Assembly (NCBI RefSeq): GCF_036320965.1
Contig: NC_092226.1
Location: 22,098,002-22,162,001 of the forward strand
Direction of reading: 5' to 3'
DNA: 64,000 bases
Origin: Panulirus ornatus
Taxonomy: Eukaryota; Arthropoda; Malacostraca; Decapoda; Palinuridae
A program made the translations under genes and the position numbers. Positions 11,301 to 22,588 of the stretch are shown in pieces. Every line of letters starts with the position of its first letter. Position 1 is the first letter of the stretch. The notes below the pieces were generated by a model that was not told where the DNA came from, searched no databases, and worked only from the letters and a program-made list of their open reading frames with translations.

Positions 11301-11835
11301 ATATACATGTCAGAGGTGGAGGAAACGAGGAGAAGTAGGAGACAAAATTGGAGGTGGAAGGATGGATTGAAAAAGATTTTGAGCGATTGGGGCCTAAATA
11401 TACCGGAGGGTGAAAGGCGTGCAAGGAATAGAATGCATTGGAACGATGTGGTATACTGGAGTCGATGTGCTGTCATTGGATTGAACCAGGGCATGTGAAG
11501 CGTCTGGGGTAAACCATGGAAAGTTTTGTGGGGCCTGGATGTGGAAAGAAAGCTGTGGTTTTCATTACACATGACAGCTAGAGACTGAGTGTGAATGAAT
11601 GTGGCCTTTATTATCTTTACCTAGAGCTACCTTGCGTGCGTGTGCACGTTGGGGGGTGCTGTTTTTCATGTGTGGCGGGGTGGTGACGGGAATGTAAATG
11701 TATAGGTATCTATATGTGCGTGTCGGTGTTTACGTATATACATGTGCATTTGGGTGGGTTGGGCCATTCTTTCATCTGTTTCCTTGCGCTATCTCGCTAA
11801 CGCGGGAGACAGCGACTAAGTATAAATAAGAAAAA
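8302..11835 (+). mobile_element. RTE-like LINE, longest copy (EEP to 3' tail), decayed
   Basis: This is the only copy in the window that reaches the endonuclease. It reads LALSETKLKGKGEKWF near 8340 (EEP N-terminus with the catalytic Glu), then VIVMGDLNAKV at about 8655 and MSDHYLVEAKV at about 9237 (the GDLN and SDH motifs). A linker follows, then the RT: NYRGISLLSIPGKLYGRVL near 10170, motif A near 10390, GLRQGCMMSPWLFN at 10550, LLFADDTALVA at 10700 and NKSKVIRFSR at 10810. The C-terminal region and a type A 3' UTR end at 'gggagacagcgactaagtataaataag'. Many stops and frameshifts break it. A 9-bp string atatagaga occurs at 8293-8301 and 11836-11844, a weak candidate target duplication. Confidence 0.88.
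8411..8984. repeat. 287-bp tandem duplication inside the LINE endonuclease
   Basis: The units 8411-8697 and 8698-8984 are nearly identical; by eye I count about three differences, for example ctgtaagtgg versus ctgaaagtgg and gagagcgg versus gagaccgg. Each contains the GVALLLKQLWEYVIECKKV segment and the GDLNAKV segment of the EEP domain. The duplication is far younger than the LINE copy around it. Confidence 0.9.
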
Positions 11836-11844
11836 ATATAGAGA

Positions 11845-12640
11845 GAAGAAATTGGGAAGGGAATGGGCAAAAGGCATTGACAGATTATGTGAATACAAAA
11901 GAATCAGGAAATAAGTGGTGGATGTGAGAGTAGTAAGGCGGATGTGACAGATTATGTGAATACAAAAGAATCAGGAAATAAGTGGTGGATGTGAGAGTAG
12001 TAAGGCGGATGCTGACATAATCATCATATGTTATAACAGACATGAAGATTAGGACAAGGTAGTTATGTCAAGTTCTGGGGAAAAAAAGAAGAATGAAAGG
12101 AGCATTGGAGATTGAATAGACAGCTATTAAAAGTAGAGTACCCGAAAACTTTAGAGAAAAAGATGGCAGGGAATGGAGAAAATGATGGGAAGGATGTCTA
12201 GTGTTCTTGGAAGAAGGGTTATGATTAAGGCATTAGAGGATAAGGTTATCAAAAAAGTGAAAAAAATAGATAGGAGAGGTGAATTATTGTGATGGAATAA
12301 TGGGAATTATATGTATGAAGTCTAGGGCAGGATGAAACAGTAGTATATGGAGTGTAATAAAAGAATTATGAGACCGAAAAGGGAAGGTTAATGGGAAGCA
12401 TATGTGAACTCTATGCACAATATGCCTGTGGTTGTTTGGGGCAGGATGAAACAGTAGTATATGTAGTGTAATTAAAGAATTAAGAGACTGGAAAGAGAAT
12501 GATAGAAGAAACAGAGGGAAGGATTGAAGAAACAGTTGAAGTCTTTGGGAGAGATTTGAATGAAAAGTTAAAAAAGTAACTATATTAAGAGTATGTTTTG
12601 AAAGAAATAAGTTTAAAGTATGAAAGGTGCAAGAGCATGC
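11845..12640 (+). mobile_element. Degenerate LINE endonuclease-linker fragment (tentative)
   Basis: In broken + frames one can read T-D-Y-V-N, then a R-R-A-D-A-D-like segment, then lysine/arginine-rich helices. That order resembles the end of the EEP domain and the following linker of another EEP-type LINE family. Frameshifts are frequent and no catalytic motif is intact. A partly repeated string 'gcaggatgaaacagtagtatatg' occurs near 12327 and 12440. Confidence 0.4.
11879..12012. repeat. 67-bp tandem duplication
   Basis: The units 11879-11945 and 11946-12012, each starting 'gacagattatgtgaatac', appear identical apart from the final base. The duplication is recent and lies in an otherwise decayed LINE fragment. 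Confidence 0.93.
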
Positions 12641-13914
12641 CTTTTGACAAAATTAGGTATGTTTGATTGATGAAAAGAGTACCTCAGAACTGATAATATC
12701 AGGTTGGAAATGAGGCATAATGAGATACTTTCTGTGATTGTTTTAACTATAGAAGCATTTCATTATGTCATATTTCAATTTTAAAACAAAAAGATTTTTA
12801 GGCTAAAGAAAATGAAGTCTACAATTTTTGGTTGAAATATATGTTGAGGACTGTACATTAAGGCCTGCAAATGGTTAATAGTGACTTGCTTAGAAGATTC
12901 TGTGATTATTCATTTCATATTTATTGGGTATTTATTGGCTTGGGGAAGCATTGTGAGATTTTTTTGTCATTGTTTTAAGGACAGGAGTGTTTCATTATGT
13001 CATTTATCAATTTTAGAACGAAAAGGTTTTTGGGCTGTTTCATATTTTGTTAGTGTAATAAGTGTAACATATATGCCAGAAATCCTCAGTATAAGGACTG
13101 TTTTTCATGCTGAATTCAAATGCGGGGTTGAAATATAAGTTAGGGGACATTAAGGCCTGTAAATAAGTTATTAATGGTTACCTCTTTTAGAAGGTTCTGT
13201 GATTATTCAGCTTGTATTTATTGGGTATCTGTTGGTAAGAGGAAGTATTATCAGATATTTCCCATGATTATTTCAAGTGTAGAAGAGCTAAAAAATTCCC
13301 TTAACTATTACCTGTAGTATTTTTGTGGTATTTTTGTGAGGGAATAGATTTGTGTGGAAACCTGAGTAGGACTGTTTTTCATGTTGAATTTGAATCTGTC
13401 ATTGAAATATTTGTTGGGAACTTTAAAATGCCTGTAAATAAGTAGATGTTATCTTTAAGAAGATTCTGTGATTATTCAGTTTGTATGTATTGGTTATTTG
13501 TCAGCTTTGGGAGGCATAATGAGATATTTTCTATAAATATTTCAAGTATAGAAGTGTTTCATTGTGTAACTTTTCAATTTTAAACAAAGAGTTTTTGAGC
13601 TAAAAAATTCCATGAACTATATATTTACTACCTGCAATTTTTAGAAGTTTGTTAGAATTATAGAAAATTCTCTCAAAATCTGGTATCTGTTGTCATCGGG
13701 AAGCACTGTGAGGTACTTTCTGTCATTGTTTCAAGTGCAGAAGCATTTGATTTTGTCATATTTCAATTTCAAAACAAAAAGGTTTTTGTGTTGAAAATTC
13801 CTTGAACCAATTATTACCTACAATTTTTGGTATTTTTATGAGGGAATAGATTTCTTGAAAACATCAGTACAAGGACTATATTTCATGCTGAGCTCAAATT
13901 TGGGGTTAAAATAT

Positions 13915-14147
13915 CTTTCTTTCATACTATTCGCCATTTCCTGCGATAGCGAGGTAGCATTAAGAACAGAGGACTGGGCCTTTGAGGGAATATCCTCACC
14001 TGGCTCCCTTCTCTGTTCCTTCTTTTTTTTTGGGAAAAAAAAAAAAACGAGAGGGGAGGATATCCAGCCCCCTTCCCTTTTAGTCGCCTTCTACGACACG
14101 CAGGGAATGTGTGGGAAGTATTCTTTCTCCCCTATCCCCAGGGATAA
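13915..14147 (-). mobile_element. 230-bp SINE-like element, copy 1
   Basis: The insert is flanked by 13-bp direct repeats ggggttaaaatat (13902-13914) and ggggttgaaatat (14148-14160), one mismatch. Read on the minus strand it starts 'ttatccctggggataggg', has an internal T-rich tract, and ends 'gctacctcgctatcgcagg' followed by 'aaatggcgaatagtatgaaag'. That 3' end resembles the terminus of the RTE-like LINE. No clear tRNA A/B boxes were found. It interrupts one unit of the satellite array. Confidence 0.85.
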
Positions 14148-15707
14148 GGGGTTGAAATATATGTTGCAGAATATTAAGGTCCATTAATAAGTAATTAATA
14201 TGTACTCTTTCAGAAGATTCTGTGATTATTCGGTTCTTTTTTATTAGGTATTCGATTCGAATCTAGGGTTGAAATATATGTTGGAGAAAATTAAGGCCTG
14301 TAAAAAAAGTAATTACTGCTTACTCTTTTAGAAGACTGTGATTATTCTGTTCATGTTTATTGGGTATCTGTTGACTTTGGGAAGCATTATGATAAAATTT
14401 CTGTCATTGTTTCAAGTATAGAAGTATTTCATTTCCTCTTATTTTGGTGATTAAACAAAGAGGTTTATGTGTTAAAAAAAATCGCCTGAACTATTACCTG
14501 TAATTGTTGGTATTTTTGTGAGGGGAATACATTTGCTTGAAAACCTCGTGGTGAATTTGAATCTGGGATTGAAATATACGTTGTAGGATACTAAGGCCTG
14601 TAAGTAATTAATTGTTACTCTTTTAGAAGATCCTGTGATTATCCAGATTATATGTATAAGGTATCTTTTGGCATGGGTAAGCATAATGAGATATTTTTCA
14701 TGATTATTTCAAGTATAGAAGTGTTTCAAAAAAATTCCCTACAATTTTTGGTATCTTTATGAAGGCAATCAATTTGTTTGAAAACCTCAGTATAAGGACT
14801 GTTTTTCGTGCTGAATTTAAATCTGGGGTTGAAATATATGTTGGAAGATATTAATGCCTGTAAATATTTAATTCTTACTCTTTTAGAGGATTCTGTGACT
14901 ATTTGGTTCGTATTTATAGGGTATCTTTTGGCTTGGCGAAACATTTTGAGATATTTTCATGATTATGTCAAGTATAAAATGTTTTATTTTGTCATTTCAA
15001 TTCTAAAACAAAATTTTTGGTATTTTTGTGAATGTAATAGATTTGCTTGAAAACCTCTGAGTATAAGAACTATTTTTCATGCTTAACTTGAATCTTGGGT
15101 TAAAATATATGTTGGGGACATTAAAGCCTGTATTATTCTTTTAGAAGATTATGTGGTTATTCCGTTCATATTTATTGGGTATCCACTGGCTTAGAGAAGT
15201 ACTAGAGATATTTCCTGTGATTATGTCAAGTATAGAAGCCTTTCATTATGTCATATTTCTATTTCAAAACAAAAAGGTCTTCGAGCTAAAGATTCCATGA
15301 AGTATTACCTGCAATTTTTGGCAGTTTTGAGGGTAATTGATATGCATGAAAATCCCAGTATAAGGACTATTTATCGTGATGAGCCTAAATCTGGGGTTGA
15401 AACACATGATGGGTGAAATTGAGGACTGTAAATAAGTAATTAACTATTAATTGTTTTGAAGATAGTATGATTATTCAGTTTGTATTTATTGGGTATCTTT
15501 CAGCTTGGGGGAAGCATTTTCCCTAATTATTTCAAGTGTAAAAGTGTTTCATTATGTCATATTTCAATTTTGAAACAAAATGTTTTTTTGTGAAGGTAAT
15601 AGATTTGCTTTGAAAATCTCATTATTTAAGGACTATTTCTCATACTAGATTCAAATCTGACATTGAAATATATGTTTGGGGACATTAAAGTTTGTAAATA
15701 AGTAATT

Positions 15708-15937
15708 TCTCCCCTATCCTTGGGATAGGGAAGAAAGAATACTTCCCACGTATTCCCTGCGTGTCGTACAACTATAAGGGGAGGGAGCGGGGGCTGGAAA
15801 TCCTCCCCTCTCGTTTTCAGTTTTCCAAAAGAAGGAACAGAGAGGGGGGCCCAAGCGAGGATATTCCTTCAAAGGCTCAGTCTTCTGTTCTTAACGCTTC
15901 CTTGCTAATGCAGGAAATGGTGAATAGTATGAAAAAA
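15708..15937 (+). mobile_element. 230-bp SINE-like element, copy 2
   Basis: The insert is flanked by exact 11-bp repeats aataagtaatt (15697-15707 and 15938-15948). It begins with a small perfect hairpin (CCCTATCC-TT-GGGATAGGG), shares the whole body with copy 1 in opposite orientation, and ends 'ttgctaatgcaggaaatggtgaatagtatg' plus an A tract. The TSD and terminal A tract show it moved by target-primed reverse transcription, in sense orientation. Confidence 0.87.
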
Positions 15938-16089
15938 AATAAGTAATTAATGGTCACTCCCTTAGAAGATTTTCCAATTGTCCAGTTCATATATTTTAGG
16001 TATTTGTCATTTTTGGGAAGCATTATGGGATATTTTCTATGCTTGTTTCAAGTATAAAAGCTTTTTATTACGTCATATTTTGATTTTAA

Positions 16090-18110
16090 AACTAAAAGGA
16101 TGTCTGTGTAGGGAATAGGACAGAACTTTGAGGGACACCACTTTTGTTGGAGAAAGGGGAGGAAGCTGATAGATCAGACAGAGAAGCAGCTACAAATGAG
16201 GGCAAAGTGAGGGAGGGAAGACAAAAAAGGGAGCATGAAGGGCAAAGTGAAGGAGGGAAGACAAAAGAGGGGAGCTTAGAGATGAGATCCCAATGCCACA
16301 CTGTGAAAAGCTTTGGATGTGTTAAGGGCAACTACACAAGACTCCCCAAAATTTTTCAGGGATGATGATGAGACATTAGTATGATAGAAAAGAATATCAC
16401 AGGTGATCAGAGAGAAGATGCGAGATTCAAGGTGTCAAAGGATGTAGGAGTTGAGGAGGGATTCAAAGACTTTGGAAATGGTAGATGTCAAAGCAATAGG
16501 ACAGTAGTTTGAGGGGTCAGAATGGTCATGCTTCTTAGGGATGAGATATATCAATGCTTGCTTCCAAGAAGGAATTTTTTTTTTTCTAATAGAAATGGAA
16601 CACAAGTAAGCACAGGTGCAAGTTCATAGGCACACTCTTTCAGTATACATGGAAGGATGTCATTAGGACCATAATACGCCTTGCTTGCATATAGAGAGAA
16701 GCGCTTTTTGGACAGTTTGAAAAGAGATTATGGGGAGGGTCATTGGATTAATAAGAGGAGCATCGAAGGGTGAAGGAATGTTAAAGTTATCCAAGATAGA
16801 GTTAGAGGAGAAATGGGAACCAAAGAGAGTTGCTTTGTCAAAGGCAAAGACAGCCATAGTACTGTCAGAATTGAAAAAAAGAATGAAAGGTAGAGCGACA
16901 GAAGTTGTTAGAGATTCCCTTAGCTGAAGACTGGAAAGACGTATCACTGGATGACGAGAAAAGGTTATCTCTCTTCCTTTGAATAAAGGAATGCTTTGCC
17001 TCATGGATAATGTACATGCAGTGATTATGGGCAATGATGAAAGCTGAATAGGAGTCAGAGGAAGGAGACTTTTTCCAAGCTTGATATGCCTGATCCTTTG
17101 CCCAAATGACCTCAGAACAGGAACAGTTGAACCATGGATTAGAAGAAGAGGTCACCTCTGCTATGTGTTTGGCAGAGACAGAAGCATCCCCATATAAGAA
17201 ACAATAATTCACCCAAGGAAAATAAGAAAAAAAGTTATGCAAGTTATTCCAGTCAGCTTTGTTCAGGTGCCAGTATTTATGCTTAGAAGGAGCTACTGGA
17301 AGGAGATGTGCCATTAAAATAGGTACATATGAAATTGTGATCTGATGAATCAGTTGGGGATGGGAATGTGTAGTTATAGCAGGATGGACTAAAGGTGAAA
17401 AACAGATCCAAAACATTAGGAGAGTGGTCACAGCAATCAGGAATATTGGCATGGTGAGAGATAATTTGCTCTAAATCATCGAGAATGGAGAATGTGAGGA
17501 TTTCAGTCCCTCCACTATCTGTATGGGAGAAATTCAACTATTCTCTATAGTGAACGTTGAAATCCCCAAAGTACAGAGTCTCAGCTTGCTGGTGAGAGGA
17601 TGCCACAGTCTTATGGCAGAAGTTTATATAGTTGAAGATTTAAGATTTATAGAATTAGGAGAGCGCTAGGCAAATAGAGAAAAGTGTGGTAGTTGGGAGA
17701 CAAACCTTTAGCCACATAACAACTGAATTCAGGAACTCAGTGTCCTTGAGGTATGCAACAGTTGTGTTGATGATGGCATAAGCATAAACATCATCTTTGA
17801 AGTGAAATTGTTAGTAGAGATTATAGTAGGATGTGGAAAAGGGACTAGTGAGAACTTCATAAGACAAATGTGTCTCAGAGAGGAGTAAGATATTAGTAAA
17901 GGTGCTGAACAGATGGTTTTCAGCAGAAGAGAGGTTACTAATTCGAGAGACCAGGAATGTTGGTAAAGTGAATAGAGAGAGGAAAAAAAAAGAAGGTCCA
18001 ACAGAGAGAGGAAGGTTTTGGGAGGGGCTGGAACTACAACTGGCTGAGCTTTCCCTCTCACTGGCAATAGTCAGGTGGAAACCTGGAGATTTTAAGCACT
18101 TCATGATGCT
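16090..18110 (-). mobile_element. Jockey-like LINE, EEP endonuclease plus start of RT
   Basis: Read from right to left on the minus strand. At 18104-17811 is the EEP start (ISNLSSAENHLFS, then LLLSETHLS with the catalytic Glu). At about 17537-17283 is NVLDLFFTFSPS followed by SSDHNFI (the SDH motif). A linker follows (WNNLHNFFSYFPW, then KRDNLFSSSS, 17290-16865). At about 16330-16090 are the RT motif A tail (VWHWDLISKLPSF) and motif B (SGVPQSSVL). Stops and frameshifts separate these blocks. The rest of the RT is missing here but a C-terminal piece lies at 19265-19590 on the same strand, so both may derive from one rearranged insertion. Confidence 0.82.
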
Positions 18111-18297
18111 GGAGACCAGGGCCCATACATTTGTTGGACTTTATCATGATTATGCTTGAAAACATGAGTAGGTGTGTGGTGCTTGTAAGGTGAAGATCAT
18201 GATTATGCTTGAAAACATGAGTAGGTGCATGGTGCTTATAAGGTGAAGATGGCAGGACTCGTCTAGTAGTCCGATTTTCACAAGACAGCCATAGTTA

Positions 18298-18314
18298 TCT
18301 ATCTATCTATCTAT
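18298..18314. repeat. (ATCT)n microsatellite
   Basis: A short run of four tetranucleotide units (tctatctatctatctat) in intron 2. Confidence 0.9.
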
Positions 18315-18329
18315 AACTCTAACACCTTT

Positions 18330-19080
18330 TCTTTTCAGGAACTAAATCAAAGTGATCAAAGTGATAGCCACTTTAAAAGAGTGTCCACTTCTCTCTGTCC
18401 TTACATGCTCCCCTTGCATACTCCATTCCACACATTCTTCTACTATTTCTCTCCCTAAACTACTCTTCTAGTCTATTTTCCCATGTCACAGATCTTCTCC
18501 TCACACCAACCCCTTTAATTGTACTGTTGTACACTATACTTGTAAACACTTCATTTTGAATTTCTTTCCACATTCCCAAACCACCTCAAAGTATGGTGTT
18601 TCTATTTTGATTCACCAGAATTCATTCCCTGCCTTGCCAAATATACACCCCATCATTTCTTTCTTCATTCTGTATAGTCATACCACATATGGCTTCTGTC
18701 TAATAGTTCATTTCGACAGCCTGAATTCTTGACCTCTGTGACTCCTTCCTTGTCCATATTTTGGCTGCATAGGTAATTTCTTCAGTTCCATACTTACACC
18801 TCTGCACTTCGTTATTCTGTTAAGGGACCCAGTGAATCTTCTACTCAGTACTGCTCTCTCCCTTATCTCTCCTTCCATTAACCAAACTGAAATGCTTTCA
18901 CCTTTACCAGTCTTCCTCCCTCCTTACCTGTAACACAGTTTACTTTCTTCATTCTCTCTACAGAGTTATGCAGAATCTGTACTTTGTTTCCCTTCAAAAG
19001 CCACTTAGTCAGTCAAACTCTTTTGTTCTTTTCCATCATTTCTCATCCATGTATACTTGTGGATCATCTTGTCCTTATAA
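18330..19080 (-). mobile_element. Old LINE RT C-terminal fragment (tentative)
   Basis: Minus-strand reading near 18800-18550 gives YAAKIWTRKES, then RIQAVEMNY, then RWFGNVERNSK. This is the order of the LYG-E-W, R-I-x-A-E-M and W-F-G-H-x-x-R segments found after the RT domain in RTE-like LINEs. Frame breaks are frequent. It is clearly older than the A and B RTE copies. Confidence 0.5.
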
Positions 19081-19264
19081 AAGGTGTTTGCAAGGATTGA
19101 AACCTCAGCAAAGACTCAGCTATGTCAAGTAAAGATGCATAGCTAGAACCACCCCAGACATGAAAGTAGCACTCCATGCAAGGATGAATCGCTCTTTGTG
19201 TAAACAGAACAACTGTTCTAAAGAAAGGTTAACATCTAAATAGGATCTCCAGTTCCTTAAAGGC

Positions 19265-19590
19265 AGACATAGTTATTTCTGTATCGTGGAGTTAAGAAGA
19301 AGAATGGATGTTACATTAATATCAAGTATGTTCACCGAGTCAAGAGATGGAATTACAGAACTGTTCAAGGAGAGACGAGAGTTGTAAGGAGTTTTTGATG
19401 GAGAGATGGGTAGAAACAGGGTCATGGAGGCATTACACTTAACTAGATTTTGTCTACCCCATTGAGATATCCTGTCCAAGTCTGAGTTTAATGAGGGAGC
19501 TGTGTCAAGACAAAATGCAGATCTAATGAGAGAAGAAGGAGCAGAATTGAAATACGTGGATGAATGGATGTTAGGCTCAGGTTTCATTAC
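19265..19590 (-). mobile_element. Jockey-like LINE RT C-terminal fragment
   Basis: A 104-codon minus-strand frame (19587-19273) contains NSDLDRISQWGRQNLVKCNASMTLFLPIS, the motif D region, and SVNILDINVTS, the motif E-like 'x-L-G-x-x-x-T' block of Jockey-type LINEs. It fits downstream of the motif B piece in the 16-18-kb copy. About 250 bp separate its upstream end from the next Kelch exon. Confidence 0.75.
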
Positions 19591-19840
19591 ATTTTATCTG
19601 ATGGCTAGAGAGTGGACCTGTGCAAATGAAACTGTTAATTTGTTCTTGACACTCCCATGTTAAGGCATGAGAGGCAATTGGGTATAAAAGAAAATCTTAG
19701 ATGTTTAAGCTATAGATGTTATATATAATCATAAGGAATTTCAATAAAAAAAATATGCATCTGAAATTCAAAGGTGAATCAAAAGTACAGTATAGTATTT
19801 TAAATCCTTTGTATGTTGATATATATGTTTTGGAATACAG

Positions 19841-19981
19841 GTGTAGGAGTGCTAGATGGTCTCTTGTATGCTGTTGGAGGTCATGATGGGCCACTTGTAA
19901 GGAAAAGTGTTGAAGTCTACAATCCTGATAGCAATAGCTGGAGTCCTGTTGCTGATATGAACCTTTGTCGCAGGAATGCTG
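19841..19981 (+). CDS. kel: KLHL2/3-type Kelch protein exon (blade 5)
   Basis: This 141-bp exon, phase 1 on both sides, completes a Gly codon and reads VGVLDGLLYAVGGHDG, then PLVRKSVEVYNPDSNSW, then ADMNLCRRNA and a split Gly. The Gly-Gly doublet and the Tyr/Trp pair of a Kelch blade are present, and GGHDGPLVRKSVEVY is diagnostic for KLHL2/KLHL3 blade 5. The CRRNAG loop contains the Arg equivalent to human KLHL3 Arg528, a substrate-binding position altered in familial hyperkalaemic hypertension (known for the human protein; the equivalence is my alignment by eye). The acceptor is 'ttggaatacag' ending at 19840 and the donor is gtaagg at 19982. Splicing to 29246 restores the frame. Confidence 0.95.
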
Positions 19982-20214
19982 GTAAGGTTTTTTCTTTCAG
20001 TACAGTACATCATATATATTTGGGAAAACTTGCTTGGCTTTATGAAAAGTTTGATTTTTTGCAAAATATTAGAGGAATGTTATATATCTTGTATTTATTA
20101 GAATAATAATAATGTTGATTGGTATTTTTAGCAGTAGATGTAGAAAATAAGGCACAGAAGTCCTCAATTTATTGCGGTCTAGATACTAGCTGTTTCTTTT
20201 CCATATGTATATAT

Positions 20215-22383
20215 TATTATTTAGTTATTATACTTTGTTGCTGTCTCCTGTATTAGCGAGGTAGCACAAGGAAACAGACAAAAGAATGGCCTAACCCACC
20301 CACATACACATGTATATACATACATGCCCTCACACACATATATCCAGGCCCCACAAAACTTTCCATGGTTTACCACTTCAATGCCCTGGTTCAATCCATT
20401 GACAGCACATCGACCCCAGTATACTGCATTGTTCCAATTCACTCTATTCCTTGCATGCCTTTCACCCTCCTGTTTGTTCAGGCCCAGATTGCTCAAAATC
20501 TTTTTCACTCCATCTTTTCACCTCCAATTTGATCTCCCACTTCTCCTCGTTCCCCCCACCTCTGACACATATATCCTGTCAATCTTTCCTGACTCATTCT
20601 CTCCATGTGACCAAACCATTTCAATACACCCTCTTCTGCTCTCTCAATCACACTCTTTTTATTAGCACACATCTCTCTTACCCTTTCATTACTTACTCAG
20701 TCAAACCACATCACACCACATATTGTCCTCAAACATCTCATTTCCAACACATCCACTCTCCTCTGCACAACCCTATCTATCGTCCATGCCTCACGCCCAT
20801 ATAACATTGTTGGAACCACAATTCCCTCAAACATACCCATTTTTGATCTCTGAGATAACGTTCTCACCTTCCACACATTTTTCAGCGCTCCCAGAACCTT
20901 TGCCCCCTCCCCAACCTTGTGACCCACTTCTGCTTCCATGGTTCCATCCTCTGCCAAATCCACTCCCAGATATCTAAAACATTTCACTTCCTCCAGTTTA
21001 TCTCCATTCAAACTTACCTCCCAGTTGACTTGTCACCTCACCCCTACTGAACCTAATAACCTTGCTCTTATTCATATTTACTCTGTTTTCTTCTCTCACA
21101 CACTTTACCAAACTCAGTCACCAGCTTCTGCAGTTTCTCACATGAACCAGCCACCAGCGCTGTATCATCAGCAAACAACAACTGACACTTCCCAAGCTCT
21201 CTCACCCACAACGGACTGCATACTTGCCCCTCTCTCCAAAACTTGCATTCACCTCCCTAACAACCCCATCCATAAACAAATTTAACAGCCATGGAGACAT
21301 CACACACCCCTGCCACAAACCAACCTTCACTGAGAACCACTCACTTTCCTCTCTTCCTACTTGTACACATGCCTTACATCCTGAATAAAAACTTTTCACT
21401 GCTTCTAGCAACCTACCTCCCACATCATATACTCGTAATACCTTCCGCAGAGTATCTCTATCAACTCTTATCATATGCCTTCTCCAGATCTATGAATGCT
21501 ACATTCAAATCCATCTGCTTTTTGAAGTATTTCTCACATACACTCTTCATAGCAAACACCTGATCCACACATCCTCTACCACTTCTGAAACCACACTGCT
21601 CCTCCCCAATCTGATGCTCTGTACATGCCTTGACCCTCTCGATCAGTACCCTCCCATATAATTTCCCAGGAATACTCAACAAACTTATACCTCTGTAATT
21701 TGAACTCTCACCTTTATTCCCTTTGCCTGCATACAACGGCACTATACATGCATTCCACCAATCCTCAGGCACTTCAGCATGAGCCATACATACATTGAAT
21801 ATCCTCACCAACTAGTCAACAACACAGTCACCCCCTTCTTTTGATAAATTCCACTGCAATACCATCCAAACCCGCCACCTTGCCAGCTTTGATCTTCTGC
21901 AAAGCTTTCACTACCTCTTCTCTGTTTACTAAATTATTCTCCCTGACCCTCTCACTTCGCACACCACCACAACCAAAACACCCTATATCTGCCACTCTAT
22001 CATCAGACACATTCAACAAACCTTCAAAATACTCACTTCATCTCCCTCTCACTTCACTACTACTTGTTATTACCTCCCCATTTGCCCCCTTCTCCGATGT
22101 TCCCATTTGTTCTCTTGTCTTACGCACTTTATTTACCTCCTTCCAAAGCATCTTTTTATTTTCCCTAAAATTTAATGATACCCTCTCACTCCAACTCTCA
22201 TTTGCCCCTATTTTCACCTCTTGCACCTTTCTCTTGACCTCTTGCCTCTTTCTTTTATACATCTCCCAGTCATTTGCACTATTTCCTTGCAAGAATCATC
22301 CAAAAGCCTCTCTCTCTTCTTTTACTAACTATCCTACTTCTTCATCCCACTACTCACTACCTTTACTAATCTGCCCACCTCCC
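20215..22383 (-). mobile_element. RTE-like LINE, 5'-truncated minus copy
   Basis: The tail is at the left (ttatactttgttgctgtctcc near 20226) and the 5' end at the right. Minus-strand reading gives the 3' UTR with an internal deletion near 20335, the C-terminal region (20690-20450), motif E and D (21010-20940), motif C remnant, motif B (GLWQGCVMSPWLLN, 21300), motif A (FIDLEKAYD, 21490), CGFRSGRGCVDQVFA, NYRGISLLSIPGKLYGRVL (21700), then LDGIAVEFIK (21850) and the EEP-RT linker to 22383. Several frameshifts and stops separate the blocks. Confidence 0.87.
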
Positions 22384-22588
22384 ATAAACATAAACACCCA
22401 CTTATGCACATATACATATGAACATATACATACACAGACTTATACAGTTGTACATATTCATTACTTGTGACACCCTACTCCACAGGAAACAGCATCGCTA
22501 CCCTCCACTTCAGCGAGGTAGTGCCAGGAAAACAGACCAGATAAAGGCCACATTCATTCACACTCAATCTCTAGCTGTCATGTGTAAC
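22384..22588 (-). mobile_element. RTE 3'-UTR fragment, minus
   Basis: This is the reverse complement of the type A 3' UTR middle ('acatatacatacacagac', then 'agcgaggtag', then 'ctcaatctctagctgtcatgt'). At 22588/22589 it switches directly to plus-strand RT linker sequence ('agagaacaaatggg'). It may be the 3' half of a 5'-inverted insertion whose other half is 22589-23645; no target duplication was identified. Confidence 0.7.

Larger units (their letters stand above)
12690..16100. repeat. Diverged satellite-like array, about 260-300-bp unit
   Basis: About eleven degenerate units share the same ordered phrases: 'agaagattctgtgattattc', 'ttgggtatctgttggctt', 'gaagcattatgagatatttt', 'tttcaagtatagaagtgtttcatt', 'aacaaaaaggttttt', 'cctcagtataaggactgtttttcatgctgaa', 'ggggttgaaatatatgttgg', 'ttaaggcctgtaaataagtaatt'. 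Starts recur near 12892, 13190, 13458, 14209, 14331, 14624, 14884, 15139, 15457 and 15965. Spacing is irregular because units are truncated and two SINE-like elements sit inside. The array is in intron 2; its short open frames (for example 12881-13138) are incidental. Confidence 0.88.

Noticed and set aside
15708..15790. HDV-like or hammerhead ribozyme at the SINE 5' end
   Set aside because: Some self-complementarity exists, but I could not draw a full double-pseudoknot or find a hammerhead core. It is kept only as an open question in the findings.
12690..16100. CRISPR-like or gene-cluster interpretation of the repeated units
   Set aside because: The units are 260-300 bp, diverged and without unique spacers, in a eukaryotic intron. 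They fit a degenerate satellite.
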